Shown here: positions 44,163 through 52,245 of the stretch, piece after piece
Layout: every line of letters starts with the position of its first letter
Numbering within the stretch: the stretch's first letter is position 1
Assembly: GCA_028292625.1 (NCBI GenBank)
Contig: JAQGLY010000089.1
Coordinates: forward strand, 1 to 59,483
Source of the DNA: Herbaspirillum sp.
GTDB taxonomy: Bacteria > Pseudomonadota > Gammaproteobacteria > Burkholderiales > Burkholderiaceae_D
Direction: 5' to 3'
Length of the DNA stretch: 59,483 nt
The notes under the pieces: generated by a model
What the model was told of the DNA's origin: nothing
The model's input: the letters and a program-made list of their open reading frames with translations, nothing else
Databases searched by the model: none
Position numbers and translations under genes: made by a program

Positions 44163-44198
44163 AAAAAGGGCTGCAAACATAGGTTTGCAGCCCTTTTT
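44163..44198. terminator. Bidirectional rho-independent terminator
   Basis: A perfect 16-bp stem (AAAAAGGGCTGCAAAC and its complement) with a 4-base loop has A-run and T-run at both ends, so it can work on both strands. It ends the small membrane protein transcript on the minus strand. Confidence 0.92.
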
Positions 44199-44276
44199 AC
44201 TTTTCCTATAAACGCGAACGATGTGGTAGGAGATTAATTTTTGCTCCTCAATGACGCAAAAGCGGGAGAGGCAAGT

Positions 44277-44603
44277 TTATCCAACGGCGACAACCCCAAG
44301 TCTAGATGCTGCTAAAGCATTGTCAGCATCACTGCCTGCCAGCACGTATCCCCGCTCTATCAGCTTACAGGTATAGTATTTGTTATACATAAAAGCCCAA
44401 ATGAAGCCAACAAAAAACGCCCCGATTCCAAATGTCATCATGGCGATAATCACATATATGACAAAGCCGCCAATGAAAGTAATGAAGTCGCCACGGAAGA
44501 GTGCCGGGAAAAAACCAAAAAATAACGTAGTCCAAGAAAACCCATAAAAGCCATCTTTTATTATTCCGGTCTCTTTATGTTTTAGTGCGATACGAATTGC
44601 CAT
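44277..44603 (-). CDS. Small membrane protein, HrgC-like
   Basis: 108 residues, AAGGGG seven bases before the ATG. Two transmembrane segments (about 23-35 with FSWTTLFFGFFPALFRGDF, and 42-72 with GGFVIYVIIAMMTFGIGAFFVGFIWAF) are clear. The GFSWTTLFFGFFPALFRGD motif resembles short proteins annotated HrgC that turn up near restriction or prophage genes, but no such genes are here. Function unknown. Confidence 0.75.
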   Translation of the reverse strand: MAIRIALKHKETGIIKDGFYGFSWTTLFFGFFPALFRGDFITFIGGFVIYVIIAMMTFGIGAFFVGFIWAFMYNKYYTCKLIERGYVLAGSDADNALAASRLGVVAVG

Positions 44604-44800
44604 CGTTATTCCCCTTGTAGTTGTTATGGATTCTGGTTTTTGATTTTATTGATTACAAGCTATGTCGATTATAAGCAGTTTTCGGGCGAACTTACGCCGA
44701 ACACTTTTTAATCGGGATATCCCACGCAATGGTATGGCGAGCGCGTACAAATAGTATTTCCAGAATCGGGTTACACGAAGCAGATCGCGAAAGTGAAATA

Positions 44801-44834
44801 AAAAAAGGCTATACGCAAAAACGTATAACCTTTT
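44801..44834 (-). terminator. Terminator downstream of tRNA-Phe
   Basis: On the minus strand AAAAGGTTATACG and CGTATAGCCTTTT pair around a TTTTTG loop (one mismatch), followed by T-run. It is placed 17 bases after the tRNA 3' end. Confidence 0.9.
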
Positions 44835-44851
44835 GATATAAAAATGATTCT

Positions 44852-44927
44852 TGGTGGCCCGGGGCGGAATCGAACCACCGACACAAGGATTTTCAATCCT
44901 CTGCTCTACCGACTGAGCTACCAGGCC
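44852..44927 (-). tRNA. tRNA-Phe (GAA)
   Basis: 76 bases on the minus strand, including the encoded CCA. Acceptor GGCCTGG pairs with CCGGGCC (one G-U). D arm AGCTCAGTCGGTAGAGC, anticodon loop TTGAAAA with GAA, and TPsiC arm GGTTCGATTCC are all canonical. Decodes UUC/UUU. Confidence 0.97.
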
Positions 44928-44998
44928 AAGAGGCGAGAGTATAGCAAAACATTTTCAAAACGCAAACCCCTCAATCGATTTTTTTCGGACGCTGCCGC

Positions 44999-45004
44999 TA
45001 TAAT
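44999..45004 (+). promoter_or_regulatory. Consensus -10 box six bases before the ubiH-like gene
   Basis: TATAAT is followed by six bases and then the ATG at 45011, so transcription would start at or next to the start codon. The -35 region at 17 bases (CGATTT) is weak. Confidence 0.5.
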
Positions 45005-45010
45005 GTCCGT

Positions 45011-46243
45011 ATGAAGAATTCCCTCCCTATTTCCGCTGTCACGGATGTGTGCGTCGTCGGCGGCGGTGTGATCGGCAAGACGGCCGCGCTGGCGCTGGCG
45101 CAGGCCGGCCATCGCGTTGTGCTGGCGATGTCGGGATCGCCGTCGGCGTCCGGGAAGCCGGCACCCGAGGCGGCCGGCTGGGATGCCCGCGTCTATGCCC
45201 TCAATCGCGTCGCCCACGATTTGCTCGATTCGCTGAAAGTCTGGGATGCGCTGGACGCCTCCCGCGTGGAGCCGGTTGACGGGATGACGGTCAACGGCGA
45301 TGCAAAGTCCTATCCCGGTGTGCTGGCCTTCGATGCCTATTCGGCGCGGGTCGATGCGTTGGCGTGGATCGTCGAGGATCGTAATTTGAACCAGGCGCTG
45401 GATGCGGCGCTGAAGTTTGCGCCGAATCTGCAAATCGTTTACGCGACGGCCACGGCGATGCACAGCGATCTCGAACAGGTAACGCTCGAGCTGGATAACG
45501 GCAGCCGGATCGAGGCCACGCTGCTGGTCGGCGCCGATGGCGGTCATTCCTGGGTGCGCGCGCAGTGCGATATCGGCCTCGATTACCGTTCTTATCGGCA
45601 ACGCGCGATCGTCAGTAATTTTGCATGCACCAAGGTGCATCATGGTATCGCCTATCAGTGGTTTACGGAGGCGGACGGAATCGTCGCTCTGCTGCCGCTG
45701 CCGGGTCGGCAGGTCTCGCTGGTCTGGTCGGCGCCCGATGCGCTGGCGGAGAAATTGTTGAGCGAGTCGCCGGCCCAGCTGGCGCAACGTCTGACGTCGC
45801 TGGCGGGCGAGCAGCTGGGCGAGTTGACGCCGTTGCAGCCGGAGGTCGTGCGCGATTTTCCATTGGCGCTGATCAAGCCGCATGCGGTAACCGCGCCGCG
45901 GGTGGCGCTGGTCGGCGATGCGGCGCACGTGATTCATCCGCTGGCCGGTCATGGCATGAACCTGGGCTTCGCCGATGTTGCGGTTTTGGTGAAAACTCTT
46001 AACGAGCGTGAGCCGTATCGCGACTGTGGCGACGCGCGGGTGCTGGGGCGCTACGCTAGAATGCGCAAGGAAGATGTGTTATTAATGCAGGCCGCCACCG
46101 ATGGTCTGGCGCGTTTGTTTGCGGTCGATGCCGAACCGGTGCGCATGGCGCGCAATGTCGGTTTGCATCTGGTCAATCGTCTGCCAGGTTTGAAGCGCCG
46201 TCTGATGGCGCATGCACTAGGCAAGCTCAAGTCACCGAAGTAA
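45011..46243 (+). CDS. UbiH/UbiF/VisC/COQ6-family FAD-dependent hydroxylase
   Basis: 410 residues. The FAD dinucleotide motif is CVVGGGVIGKTAALALAQAG, the second FAD motif VGADGGHSWVR and the third GDAAHVIHPLAGHGMNLGF. These are ring hydroxylases in ubiquinone synthesis; which carbon it acts on cannot be read. In this lineage the gene commonly precedes dsbC, as here. A consensus -10 box lies six bases before the ATG, so the transcript may have no leader. Confidence 0.92.
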   Translation: MKNSLPISAVTDVCVVGGGVIGKTAALALAQAGHRVVLAMSGSPSASGKPAPEAAGWDARVYALNRVAHDLLDSLKVWDALDASRVEPVDGMTVNGDAKSYPGVLAFDAYSARVDALAWIVEDRNLNQALDAALKFAPNLQIVYATATAMHSDLEQVTLELDNGSRIEATLLVGADGGHSWVRAQCDIGLDYRSYRQRAIVSNFACTKVHHGIAYQWFTEADGIVALLPLPGRQVSLVWSAPDALAEKLLSESPAQLAQRLTSLAGEQLGELTPLQPEVVRDFPLALIKPHAVTAPRVALVGDAAHVIHPLAGHGMNLGFADVAVLVKTLNEREPYRDCGDARVLGRYARMRKEDVLLMQAATDGLARLFAVDAEPVRMARNVGLHLVNRLPGLKRRLMAHALGKLKSPK

Positions 46244-46261
46244 ATCTTAGAGGAAATATTC

Positions 46262-47011
46262 ATGCTGAAATCCGTGCGCGTGTTTGCGTTACTCCTGGCC
46301 GTACTGGCATTGCCGGCCTCGGCGCAAACGCAGGAAGCCATAATCAAGAAGGCGATCGAGCCGCGGCTGGGCGAGGGTGCGAAAGTGACCGACGTGATCA
46401 AGACACCGTATTCCGGCTTGTACGAGGTGGATGTCAACGGCGACGTTATATATACCGACGCGAGCGGAAAATACTTGTTTATCGGCCGTGTGGTGGATGC
46501 GCAGACGTACAGGGATTACACCAAGGAACGTACTGAGGCATTACTGAAGATGAAGTTCTCGGATTTGCCGCTGAATCTGGCGATGAAAAAGGTCAAGGGC
46601 GACGGTTCGCGCACGATTGCGGTGTTCGAGGATCCGAATTGTATCTATTGCAAAAAATTCCAGCAGACACTGAAGAGCGTCGATAACGTGACCGTTTACA
46701 CCTTCATGTACAACATCCTGTCGCCGGACTCGGTCGTGAAGTCGAAGGATATATGGTGTTCGGCCGATAGTCCTGCCGGTCGCGCTCAGGTGTGGGATAG
46801 ATGGATGTCGGATGGCGTTGCGCCGAAGATAACGGATGAGGTGCGGGCCACCTGCACCGCGCCGAACCAGGAGGTGTTGGAGCTGGGACAGAAGTTGAAG
46901 GTCACGGGCACGCCGACGATCTTCTTTGCCGACGGCAGCCGTGTTCCCGGCGCCATCGATGCGGCCGGTCTGGAAAAGGAATTCAAGAGGGTGTACACGC
47001 CCAAGTCCTGA
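46262..47011 (+). CDS. dsbC: DsbC-type periplasmic disulfide isomerase
   Basis: 249 residues with a signal peptide ending LPASAQT, a DsbC N-terminal dimerisation domain (about 25-85), and a thioredoxin-like domain with C127-I-Y-C130 in FEDPNCIYC. A second conserved pair (WCSADSP, RATCTAP) is also present. It shuffles wrong disulfides in exported proteins. The gene follows the hydroxylase by 18 bases. A terminator lies at 47036. Confidence 0.93.
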   Translation: MLKSVRVFALLLAVLALPASAQTQEAIIKKAIEPRLGEGAKVTDVIKTPYSGLYEVDVNGDVIYTDASGKYLFIGRVVDAQTYRDYTKERTEALLKMKFSDLPLNLAMKKVKGDGSRTIAVFEDPNCIYCKKFQQTLKSVDNVTVYTFMYNILSPDSVVKSKDIWCSADSPAGRAQVWDRWMSDGVAPKITDEVRATCTAPNQEVLELGQKLKVTGTPTIFFADGSRVPGAIDAAGLEKEFKRVYTPKS

Positions 47012-47035
47012 TTATCACCGGGCGTCGCATCGACA

Positions 47036-47075
47036 CAGCGCCGGCTTTCCGAAAGGAAGCCGGCGCTGTTATTTT
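47036..47075 (+). terminator. Terminator after dsbC
   Basis: CAGCGCCGGCTTTCC and GGAAGCCGGCGCTG form a long stem (one bulged T) with a GAAA tetraloop, followed by TTATTTT. It reaches into the end of the convergent pth gene. Confidence 0.9.
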
Positions 47076-47647
47076 GTCGCGGTATGCAATTGCGTCATCG
47101 CGGCGTCGAATTTTCCTTCGCACAGTAGTGGAATGACGGCCACGCTCTTTTCGATGGCGGCGTCGATCAGCGGCTGTTCTTCCTTGCGCGGCCGGTGCAG
47201 CACATAATCGGCGACCACTTGTTGCGACGCCAGTGTGCGCGGATGGCCGATGCCCAGTCGAAGGCGCCAATAGTCCTGTGTGCCGAGCGCGGCGGTGATG
47301 TCCTTCAGGCCGTTGTGCCCGCCGGAGGAGCCGCCTTTTTTAAGCTTGGCGGCGCCGGGCGGCATGTCGAGTTCGTCGTGCACCACCAGCACCTCGTCCG
47401 CTGCGATCTTGTAGAAACGCGTCAGCGCCCCGACCGATTGCCCGGAGCGGTTCATGAAAGTCTGCGGCTGCAACAGCCAGGTTTCCTGGCCGGCAATGTT
47501 TGTTTTGCCAGCCAGCGCATTGAAGCGCGCTTCGCGGGCGAGCCCGCGGCCGGCCAATGCGTCGACCAGCCAGAAACCCGCGTTGTGCCGCGTTTGTTCG
47601 TATTCCGGGCCCGGATTGCCCAGGCCGACGATGAGGCGGATAGCCAT
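47069..47647 (-). CDS. pth: Peptidyl-tRNA hydrolase
   Basis: 192 residues with the active-site residues N11 and H21 in GLGNPGPEYEQTRHNAGF, D94 in HDELDMPPG and the conserved KLKKGGSSGGHNGLKDI loop. It frees tRNA from prematurely released peptidyl-tRNA. Length is normal. It is convergent with dsbC and divergent from tex. Confidence 0.97.
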   Translation of the reverse strand: MAIRLIVGLGNPGPEYEQTRHNAGFWLVDALAGRGLAREARFNALAGKTNIAGQETWLLQPQTFMNRSGQSVGALTRFYKIAADEVLVVHDELDMPPGAAKLKKGGSSGGHNGLKDITAALGTQDYWRLRLGIGHPRTLASQQVVADYVLHRPRKEEQPLIDAAIEKSVAVIPLLCEGKFDAAMTQLHTATK

Positions 47648-47707
47648 ATTTCGATTCCATTCAAAGCATGCGGCGGCCGTCGATGCGGCGAGTACGGCGC
47701 AAAGCGC

Positions 47708-47725
47708 CGATTATCCGGATAATCG
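47708..47725. promoter_or_regulatory. Perfect 18-bp palindrome between pth and tex
   Basis: CGATTATCC-GGATAATCG reads the same on both strands with no spacer, in the 197-base divergent region. Such a length is rare by chance. It could be an operator; no regulator gene lies near. Confidence 0.4.
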
Positions 47726-47844
47726 CCCACGCCGTCCACGTTGCTGTGGCGATGGTCGCCGGACACGCCGATGCGCATTGCTTGGCGCAGGTCGCCGAAT
47801 TGCGTATCATCCATCGCTTGATTTCATTTTTTCAGGCTTTTCCA

Positions 47845-50199
47845 ATGCTGCCGTCGATCGAACAACGTCTTGCCGTAGAACTCTCCGCCAAACCTGCCCA
47901 AGTCGCCGCCGCCGTTGCGTTGCTGGACGAAGGTTCCACCGTCCCGTTTATCGCGCGTTACCGCAAGGAAGCCACCGGCGGTCTGGACGATATCCAGTTG
48001 CGTTTGCTGGAAGAGCGTCTGCGTTATCTGCGCGAGCTGGAAGACCGCCGCGCGGCGATTCTGTCGTCGATCGAAGAGCAGGGCAAGCTGACGCCGGCAT
48101 TGCGCGATCAGATTCTGCACGCGGAAGACAAGACGCGGCTGGAGGATTTGTATCTGCCGTATAAACTAAAGCGCCGCACCAAGGCACAGATCGCCGCCGA
48201 AGCCGGTTTGACGGAACTGGCCGATGCCTTGCTCAACGATCCCACGCTGGATCCGGAAGCGGCTGCGGCGCCGTATCTGAAACCGGCGTTCACCACCGAT
48301 GCCGGCGACAACCCGGGCGTTGCCGACGCCAAGGCCGCGCTGGACGGTGCGCGGCAAATCCTGATGGAGCGTTTCGCCGAGGATGCGTCCTTGCTGCAGG
48401 CCTTGCGCGAATATCTGACCGAGCATGCGGTGGTCGAATCGAAAGTGGTGGAGGGCAAGCAGGATGCCGGCGAGAAATTCGCCGATTATTTCGATTATTC
48501 CGAAACCATAGGCACTATCCCGTCGCATCGGGCGTTGGCGCTGTTCCGCGGCCGCCGCGAGGAAATGCTGAACGTCGTGTTGCGTCTGGACACCGAAGAA
48601 GAAAAGCCGAAGTGGGATGCGCCGCACAACCCTTGCGAAGGCCGTATCGCGGCGCGTTTCGGTATCTCGATGAAGCAGCGCGCCGCCGATAAATGGCTGT
48701 GCGATACGGTGCGCTGGGCCTGGCGCGTGAAGGTGTTCATGCATCTGGAAACCGAGCTGATGACCGGCTTGCGCGAACGCTCCGAGGCGGAGGCGATCAA
48801 TGTCTTCGCACTGAATTTGAAAGCGCTGTTGCTGGCCGCCCCGGCTGGTCCGCGCGCGACCATGGGGCTGGACCCGGGGCTGCGTACCGGCGTCAAGGTG
48901 GCGATCGTCGACGCCACCGGCAAGGTGGTCGACACCGCCACGATTTACCCGCATCAGCCGCGCAACGATTGGGATGGGTCGCTGCATACGCTGGCGCAAT
49001 TGGCGGCGAAGCACAAGGTATCGCTGATTTCGATCGGCAACGGCACCGCGTCGCGCGAAACCGACAAGCTGGCGCAGGACCTGATCAAGATGCAGCCGGA
49101 ATTGAAACTGACCAAGATCGTGGTATCGGAAGCCGGCGCGTCGGTGTATTCGGCATCCGAATTCGCGTCGCGCGAATTGCCGGACATGGATGTGTCGCTG
49201 CGCGGCGCGGTGTCGATTGCGCGCCGTCTGCAGGATCCGCTGGCCGAGCTGGTCAAGATCGATCCGAAGTCGATCGGCGTTGGCCAGTATCAGCATGACG
49301 TCGGTCAATCGCAACTGGCGCGTTCGCTCGATGCGGTGGTCGAGGATTGCGTGAATGCGGTCGGCGTGGATGTGAACACCGCATCGGCGCCGTTGCTGGC
49401 GCGGGTGTCCGGTTTGAGCTCCGGCGTGGCGCAGAGCATTGTGACTTATCGCGATTCCAAGGGCATATTTGCGTCGCGCGCCGCGTTGCGCGACGTGCCG
49501 CGCCTGGGCGATAAGACCTTCGAGCAGGCAGCGGGATTCCTGCGGGTAATGGGCGGCGACAATCCGCTGGATGCGTCGGCGGTGCATCCGGAATCGTATC
49601 CGCTGGTGCAAAAGATTCTGGCCGATATCAAGAAAGACGTGAAGGGCGTGATCGGCGATGCGGGATTATTGAAATCCCTCAATCCCGCCAAGTACGCGGA
49701 TGACAAATTCGGCGTGCCGACGATTACCGATATTTTGAAGGAACTGGAAAAGCCGGGCCGCGATCCGCGTCCGGAATTTACCACCGCGACCTTTAAGGAC
49801 GGCGTCGAGGAAATCGGCGATCTGCGTCCGGACATGATTCTGGAAGGCGTGGTTACCAACGTGGCGGCGTTCGGCGCGTTTGTCGATATCGGGGTGCATC
49901 AGGACGGTCTGGTGCACATTTCGGCGCTGTCGAATACCTTCGTCAAGGATCCGCATTCCGTGGTCAAGGCCGGGCAGGTGGTGAAGGTGAAAGTGCTGGA
50001 AGTCGATCCCAAGCGTAAGCGGATTGCATTGACGATGCGCCTGACGGACAGCGCGCCGGTGGCCGGCAGCAAGCCGGAGCAGCGTGGCGACCGCAACGAT
50101 CGTCAGCGCATGGGGCAGCAGCAAAGGCAGCAGCAGAACGCGCCCGCGGCAGTCGGCAATAGTGCGATGGCGGCGGCGTTTGCCAAGTTGAAAGGTTAG
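47845..50199 (+). CDS. tex: Tex-family RNA-binding transcription accessory protein
   Basis: 784 residues from the ATG at 47845; the open frame runs further up through the pth intergenic region but without a start signal. Tex N-terminal helices (1-200), a YqgF-like RNase H fold (GLDPGLRTGVKVAIVDATGKVVDT, about 325-460), helix-hairpin-helix repeats (about 500-600) and an S1 RNA-binding domain (PDMILEGVVTNVAAFGAFVDIGVHQDGLVHIS, about 655-730) are present, with a Gln/Arg tail. The protein links to transcription in bacteria. Terminator at 50226. Confidence 0.96.
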   Translation: MLPSIEQRLAVELSAKPAQVAAAVALLDEGSTVPFIARYRKEATGGLDDIQLRLLEERLRYLRELEDRRAAILSSIEEQGKLTPALRDQILHAEDKTRLEDLYLPYKLKRRTKAQIAAEAGLTELADALLNDPTLDPEAAAAPYLKPAFTTDAGDNPGVADAKAALDGARQILMERFAEDASLLQALREYLTEHAVVESKVVEGKQDAGEKFADYFDYSETIGTIPSHRALALFRGRREEMLNVVLRLDTEEEKPKWDAPHNPCEGRIAARFGISMKQRAADKWLCDTVRWAWRVKVFMHLETELMTGLRERSEAEAINVFALNLKALLLAAPAGPRATMGLDPGLRTGVKVAIVDATGKVVDTATIYPHQPRNDWDGSLHTLAQLAAKHKVSLISIGNGTASRETDKLAQDLIKMQPELKLTKIVVSEAGASVYSASEFASRELPDMDVSLRGAVSIARRLQDPLAELVKIDPKSIGVGQYQHDVGQSQLARSLDAVVEDCVNAVGVDVNTASAPLLARVSGLSSGVAQSIVTYRDSKGIFASRAALRDVPRLGDKTFEQAAGFLRVMGGDNPLDASAVHPESYPLVQKILADIKKDVKGVIGDAGLLKSLNPAKYADDKFGVPTITDILKELEKPGRDPRPEFTTATFKDGVEEIGDLRPDMILEGVVTNVAAFGAFVDIGVHQDGLVHISALSNTFVKDPHSVVKAGQVVKVKVLEVDPKRKRIALTMRLTDSAPVAGSKPEQRGDRNDRQRMGQQQRQQQNAPAAVGNSAMAAAFAKLKG

Positions 50200-50225
50200 C
50201 AGGACAACCCCCCGTTAAAACTGCG

Positions 50226-50256
50226 AAAAGCGCCGGACTTCGTTCGGCGCTTTTTT
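50226..50256 (+). terminator. Terminator after tex
   Basis: AAAAGCGCCG with its complement CGGCGCTTTT encloses a short variable loop and is followed by TTTTTT, 27 bases after the tex stop. Confidence 0.9.
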
Positions 50257-50294
50257 ATTGGCCGGTGCAACGGAGCGAAGGATGCGTTTGCGAC

Positions 50295-50972
50295 TCAGCT
50301 TGCCGCGGGCGTGACCGGATCCGTGCCGGTTGTCGTGGTCGTATTGCCGGCTGCCGCTGTCGTGCCGGCGACCTGGCCGCTCGCAGCGTTCCTGGCGATG
50401 ATCGCCGCCTTGGTCGAGGCCGCGAAATCAGCAAGGCCCTGGGTGACCAGAGTATAGGTTTTGTCGATATTGCCTGCGATCGCGTCGGTCAGCGCGCCCA
50501 TGCCGTTCAGGATCGTGCGCGCTTCATCGAAACCGGTGCCGATACCGCTCTGGATGACCTTCACGAACCGGTCGAGCACCGTGCTTTCGTCTACGCCGGG
50601 GTAGCTTTGCTTGTACAGATCGAACAGGCTGGTGCTCAGCGAGACGATGCGGCCCGCGGTGGCTTCGGGCGAGTTGTCTTGCGCCGATGCGGTCTGAATC
50701 GCATTGTCGCCCAGCGTCGGCTGCAGGATCTGGTTCAGGTTTTCGATCGCCGATTTGTAGACCAGCGCCATGGGGTCGTTTTTCGACGATAGCGATACGC
50801 TGAGTCCCGCTTGCAGGATCGAGGTATTCAGTTGCTGACGCGCCTGCGCGGCGAGTTCGCTGCCGCTGGGAGGGGCGCTGTCGGATTTATCGCCGGTGGC
50901 GGCGGCGTTGCCGGAAGCGATGGACGGGGTCTGAGCCGGAGCGGCGATACCGGTGGTAGCGTCGATTGCCAT
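50295..50972 (-). CDS. DUF5610-family protein
   Basis: 225 residues from the ATG at 50972 with AAGGAG eight bases upstream. The central motif FDLYKQSYPGVDESTVLDRFVKVIQSGIGTGFDEARTIL matches DUF5610 proteins, seen in Burkholderiales and Pseudomonads. Ala/Thr-rich ends suggest disordered tails. No signal peptide. Function unknown. Confidence 0.8.
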   Translation of the reverse strand: MAIDATTGIAAPAQTPSIASGNAAATGDKSDSAPPSGSELAAQARQQLNTSILQAGLSVSLSSKNDPMALVYKSAIENLNQILQPTLGDNAIQTASAQDNSPEATAGRIVSLSTSLFDLYKQSYPGVDESTVLDRFVKVIQSGIGTGFDEARTILNGMGALTDAIAGNIDKTYTLVTQGLADFAASTKAAIIARNAASGQVAGTTAAAGNTTTTTGTDPVTPAAS

Positions 50973-51081
50973 GGCGATCTCCTTCACGTTAGGTGGGGCC
51001 GAAAACAAGGGCACAAGGTATTAACGGTGCGTTTTGCGGGACCTTTAGCGCGGCTCCTGATGAGAGGGCGATCGTGCCGGG

Positions 51082-52245
51082 TTATATCTCGTCGATCAAA
51101 AATAATCTGCGATGTTCGCGTATCGCATAGCGATCGGTCATGCCGGCGATGTAGTCGGCCACCTGGCGGGCTTGCTGCGAGCGCATCGCGTCGCTTGGGT
51201 CGTGTTTCCAGCCCGGTATTTGATAGTCGGGTGGCAACAAGGACGGTTCGGCCACCAGTGCCTCGAACAGTTCCCGGATGATGCTGCGCGCTTTGCTGGT
51301 CATCCGGTTGACCAGATAGTGGCGGTACAGGTTTTCCATCAGGAAACTCTTCAACAGCTTCGCCTGCTGCGTCATCGCATCGGAAAATCCGATCAGCGGC
51401 GGCGCGTTGCGCACATCGTCCACGGTTTTCGGCTGGACCGCGGCGATTCTTTCCCGCGAGGTGGCGATCAGGTCGAGCACCAGGGCGTTGATCATGCGGC
51501 GCACGGTTTCGTTGATCGCGCGCCGCCCGCTGATGCCCGGATAAATCGCTTCCGCTTCGCGCTGGTGCCGCGCATAGAAATCGACTTCGTTCATTTGCGC
51601 GATGGTCAGCAGGCCGGAACGCAGGCCATCGTCGATATCGTGATTGTTGTATGCGATTTCATCGGCGAAATTGGCGAGTTGCGCTTCGAGCGTCGGTTGT
51701 TTCCTGTCAATGAAGCGGCGGCCGATGGCGCCCAGTTTTTCGGCGTTTGCCTGTGAGCAGTGCTTCAAAATCCCTTCGCGGGTTTCGAACATCAGATTCA
51801 GGCCGTCGAATGCGCCGTAATGCTGCTCCAGCTGATCCACCACGCGCAGGCTTTGCAGATTGTGTTCGAAGCCGTGGAAGTCCTTCATGCATGCATTCAG
51901 CGCATCCTGGCCGGCGTGGCCGAACGGCGTATGGCCCAGGTCGTGCGCCAGCGAGATGGCTTCGACCAGATCTTCGTTCAATTGCAGATTGCGGGCGCTG
52001 GAGCGGGCGATCTGCGCGACTTCGATGCTGTGCGTAAGGCGGGTGCGGAACAGATCGCCTTCGTGATTGACGAAGACCTGGGTTTTGTATTCGAGCCGGC
52101 GGAATGCAGTGGAATGGATGATGCGGTCGCGGTCGCGCTGGAATTCGCTGCGCGAGTTCGGCGCTTCCTCCGCGAAGCGCCGCCCCTGCGAGGCAGCTGC
52201 GTGGGCCGCATACGGAGCCAGTCGGGTCGGCGCGTCCTGTTTCAT
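51082..52245 (-). CDS. dgt: Deoxyguanosinetriphosphate triphosphohydrolase-like protein
   Basis: 387 residues from the ATG at 52245 that overlaps the aroKB stop (ATGA). The HD-domain ligands are H72 in RLTHSIEV and H101-D102 in SLAHDLGHTPFGHAG. It hydrolyses dNTPs to nucleoside and triphosphate. A longer open frame upstream lies within the aroB sequence and has no start signal. Confidence 0.93.
   Translation of the reverse strand: MKQDAPTRLAPYAAHAAASQGRRFAEEAPNSRSEFQRDRDRIIHSTAFRRLEYKTQVFVNHEGDLFRTRLTHSIEVAQIARSSARNLQLNEDLVEAISLAHDLGHTPFGHAGQDALNACMKDFHGFEHNLQSLRVVDQLEQHYGAFDGLNLMFETREGILKHCSQANAEKLGAIGRRFIDRKQPTLEAQLANFADEIAYNNHDIDDGLRSGLLTIAQMNEVDFYARHQREAEAIYPGISGRRAINETVRRMINALVLDLIATSRERIAAVQPKTVDDVRNAPPLIGFSDAMTQQAKLLKSFLMENLYRHYLVNRMTSKARSIIRELFEALVAEPSLLPPDYQIPGWKHDPSDAMRSQQARQVADYIAGMTDRYAIREHRRLFLIDEI

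Noticed and set aside
47668..47844. Extension of the tex frame upstream of 47845
   Set aside because: The added residues are not Tex-like and the segment has no start signal; the Tex homology begins at MLPSIEQRL.
48166..49611. A 481-codon minus-strand open frame opposite tex
   Set aside because: The plus strand encodes intact Tex with all its motifs; the minus frame shows only high-GC shadow composition.
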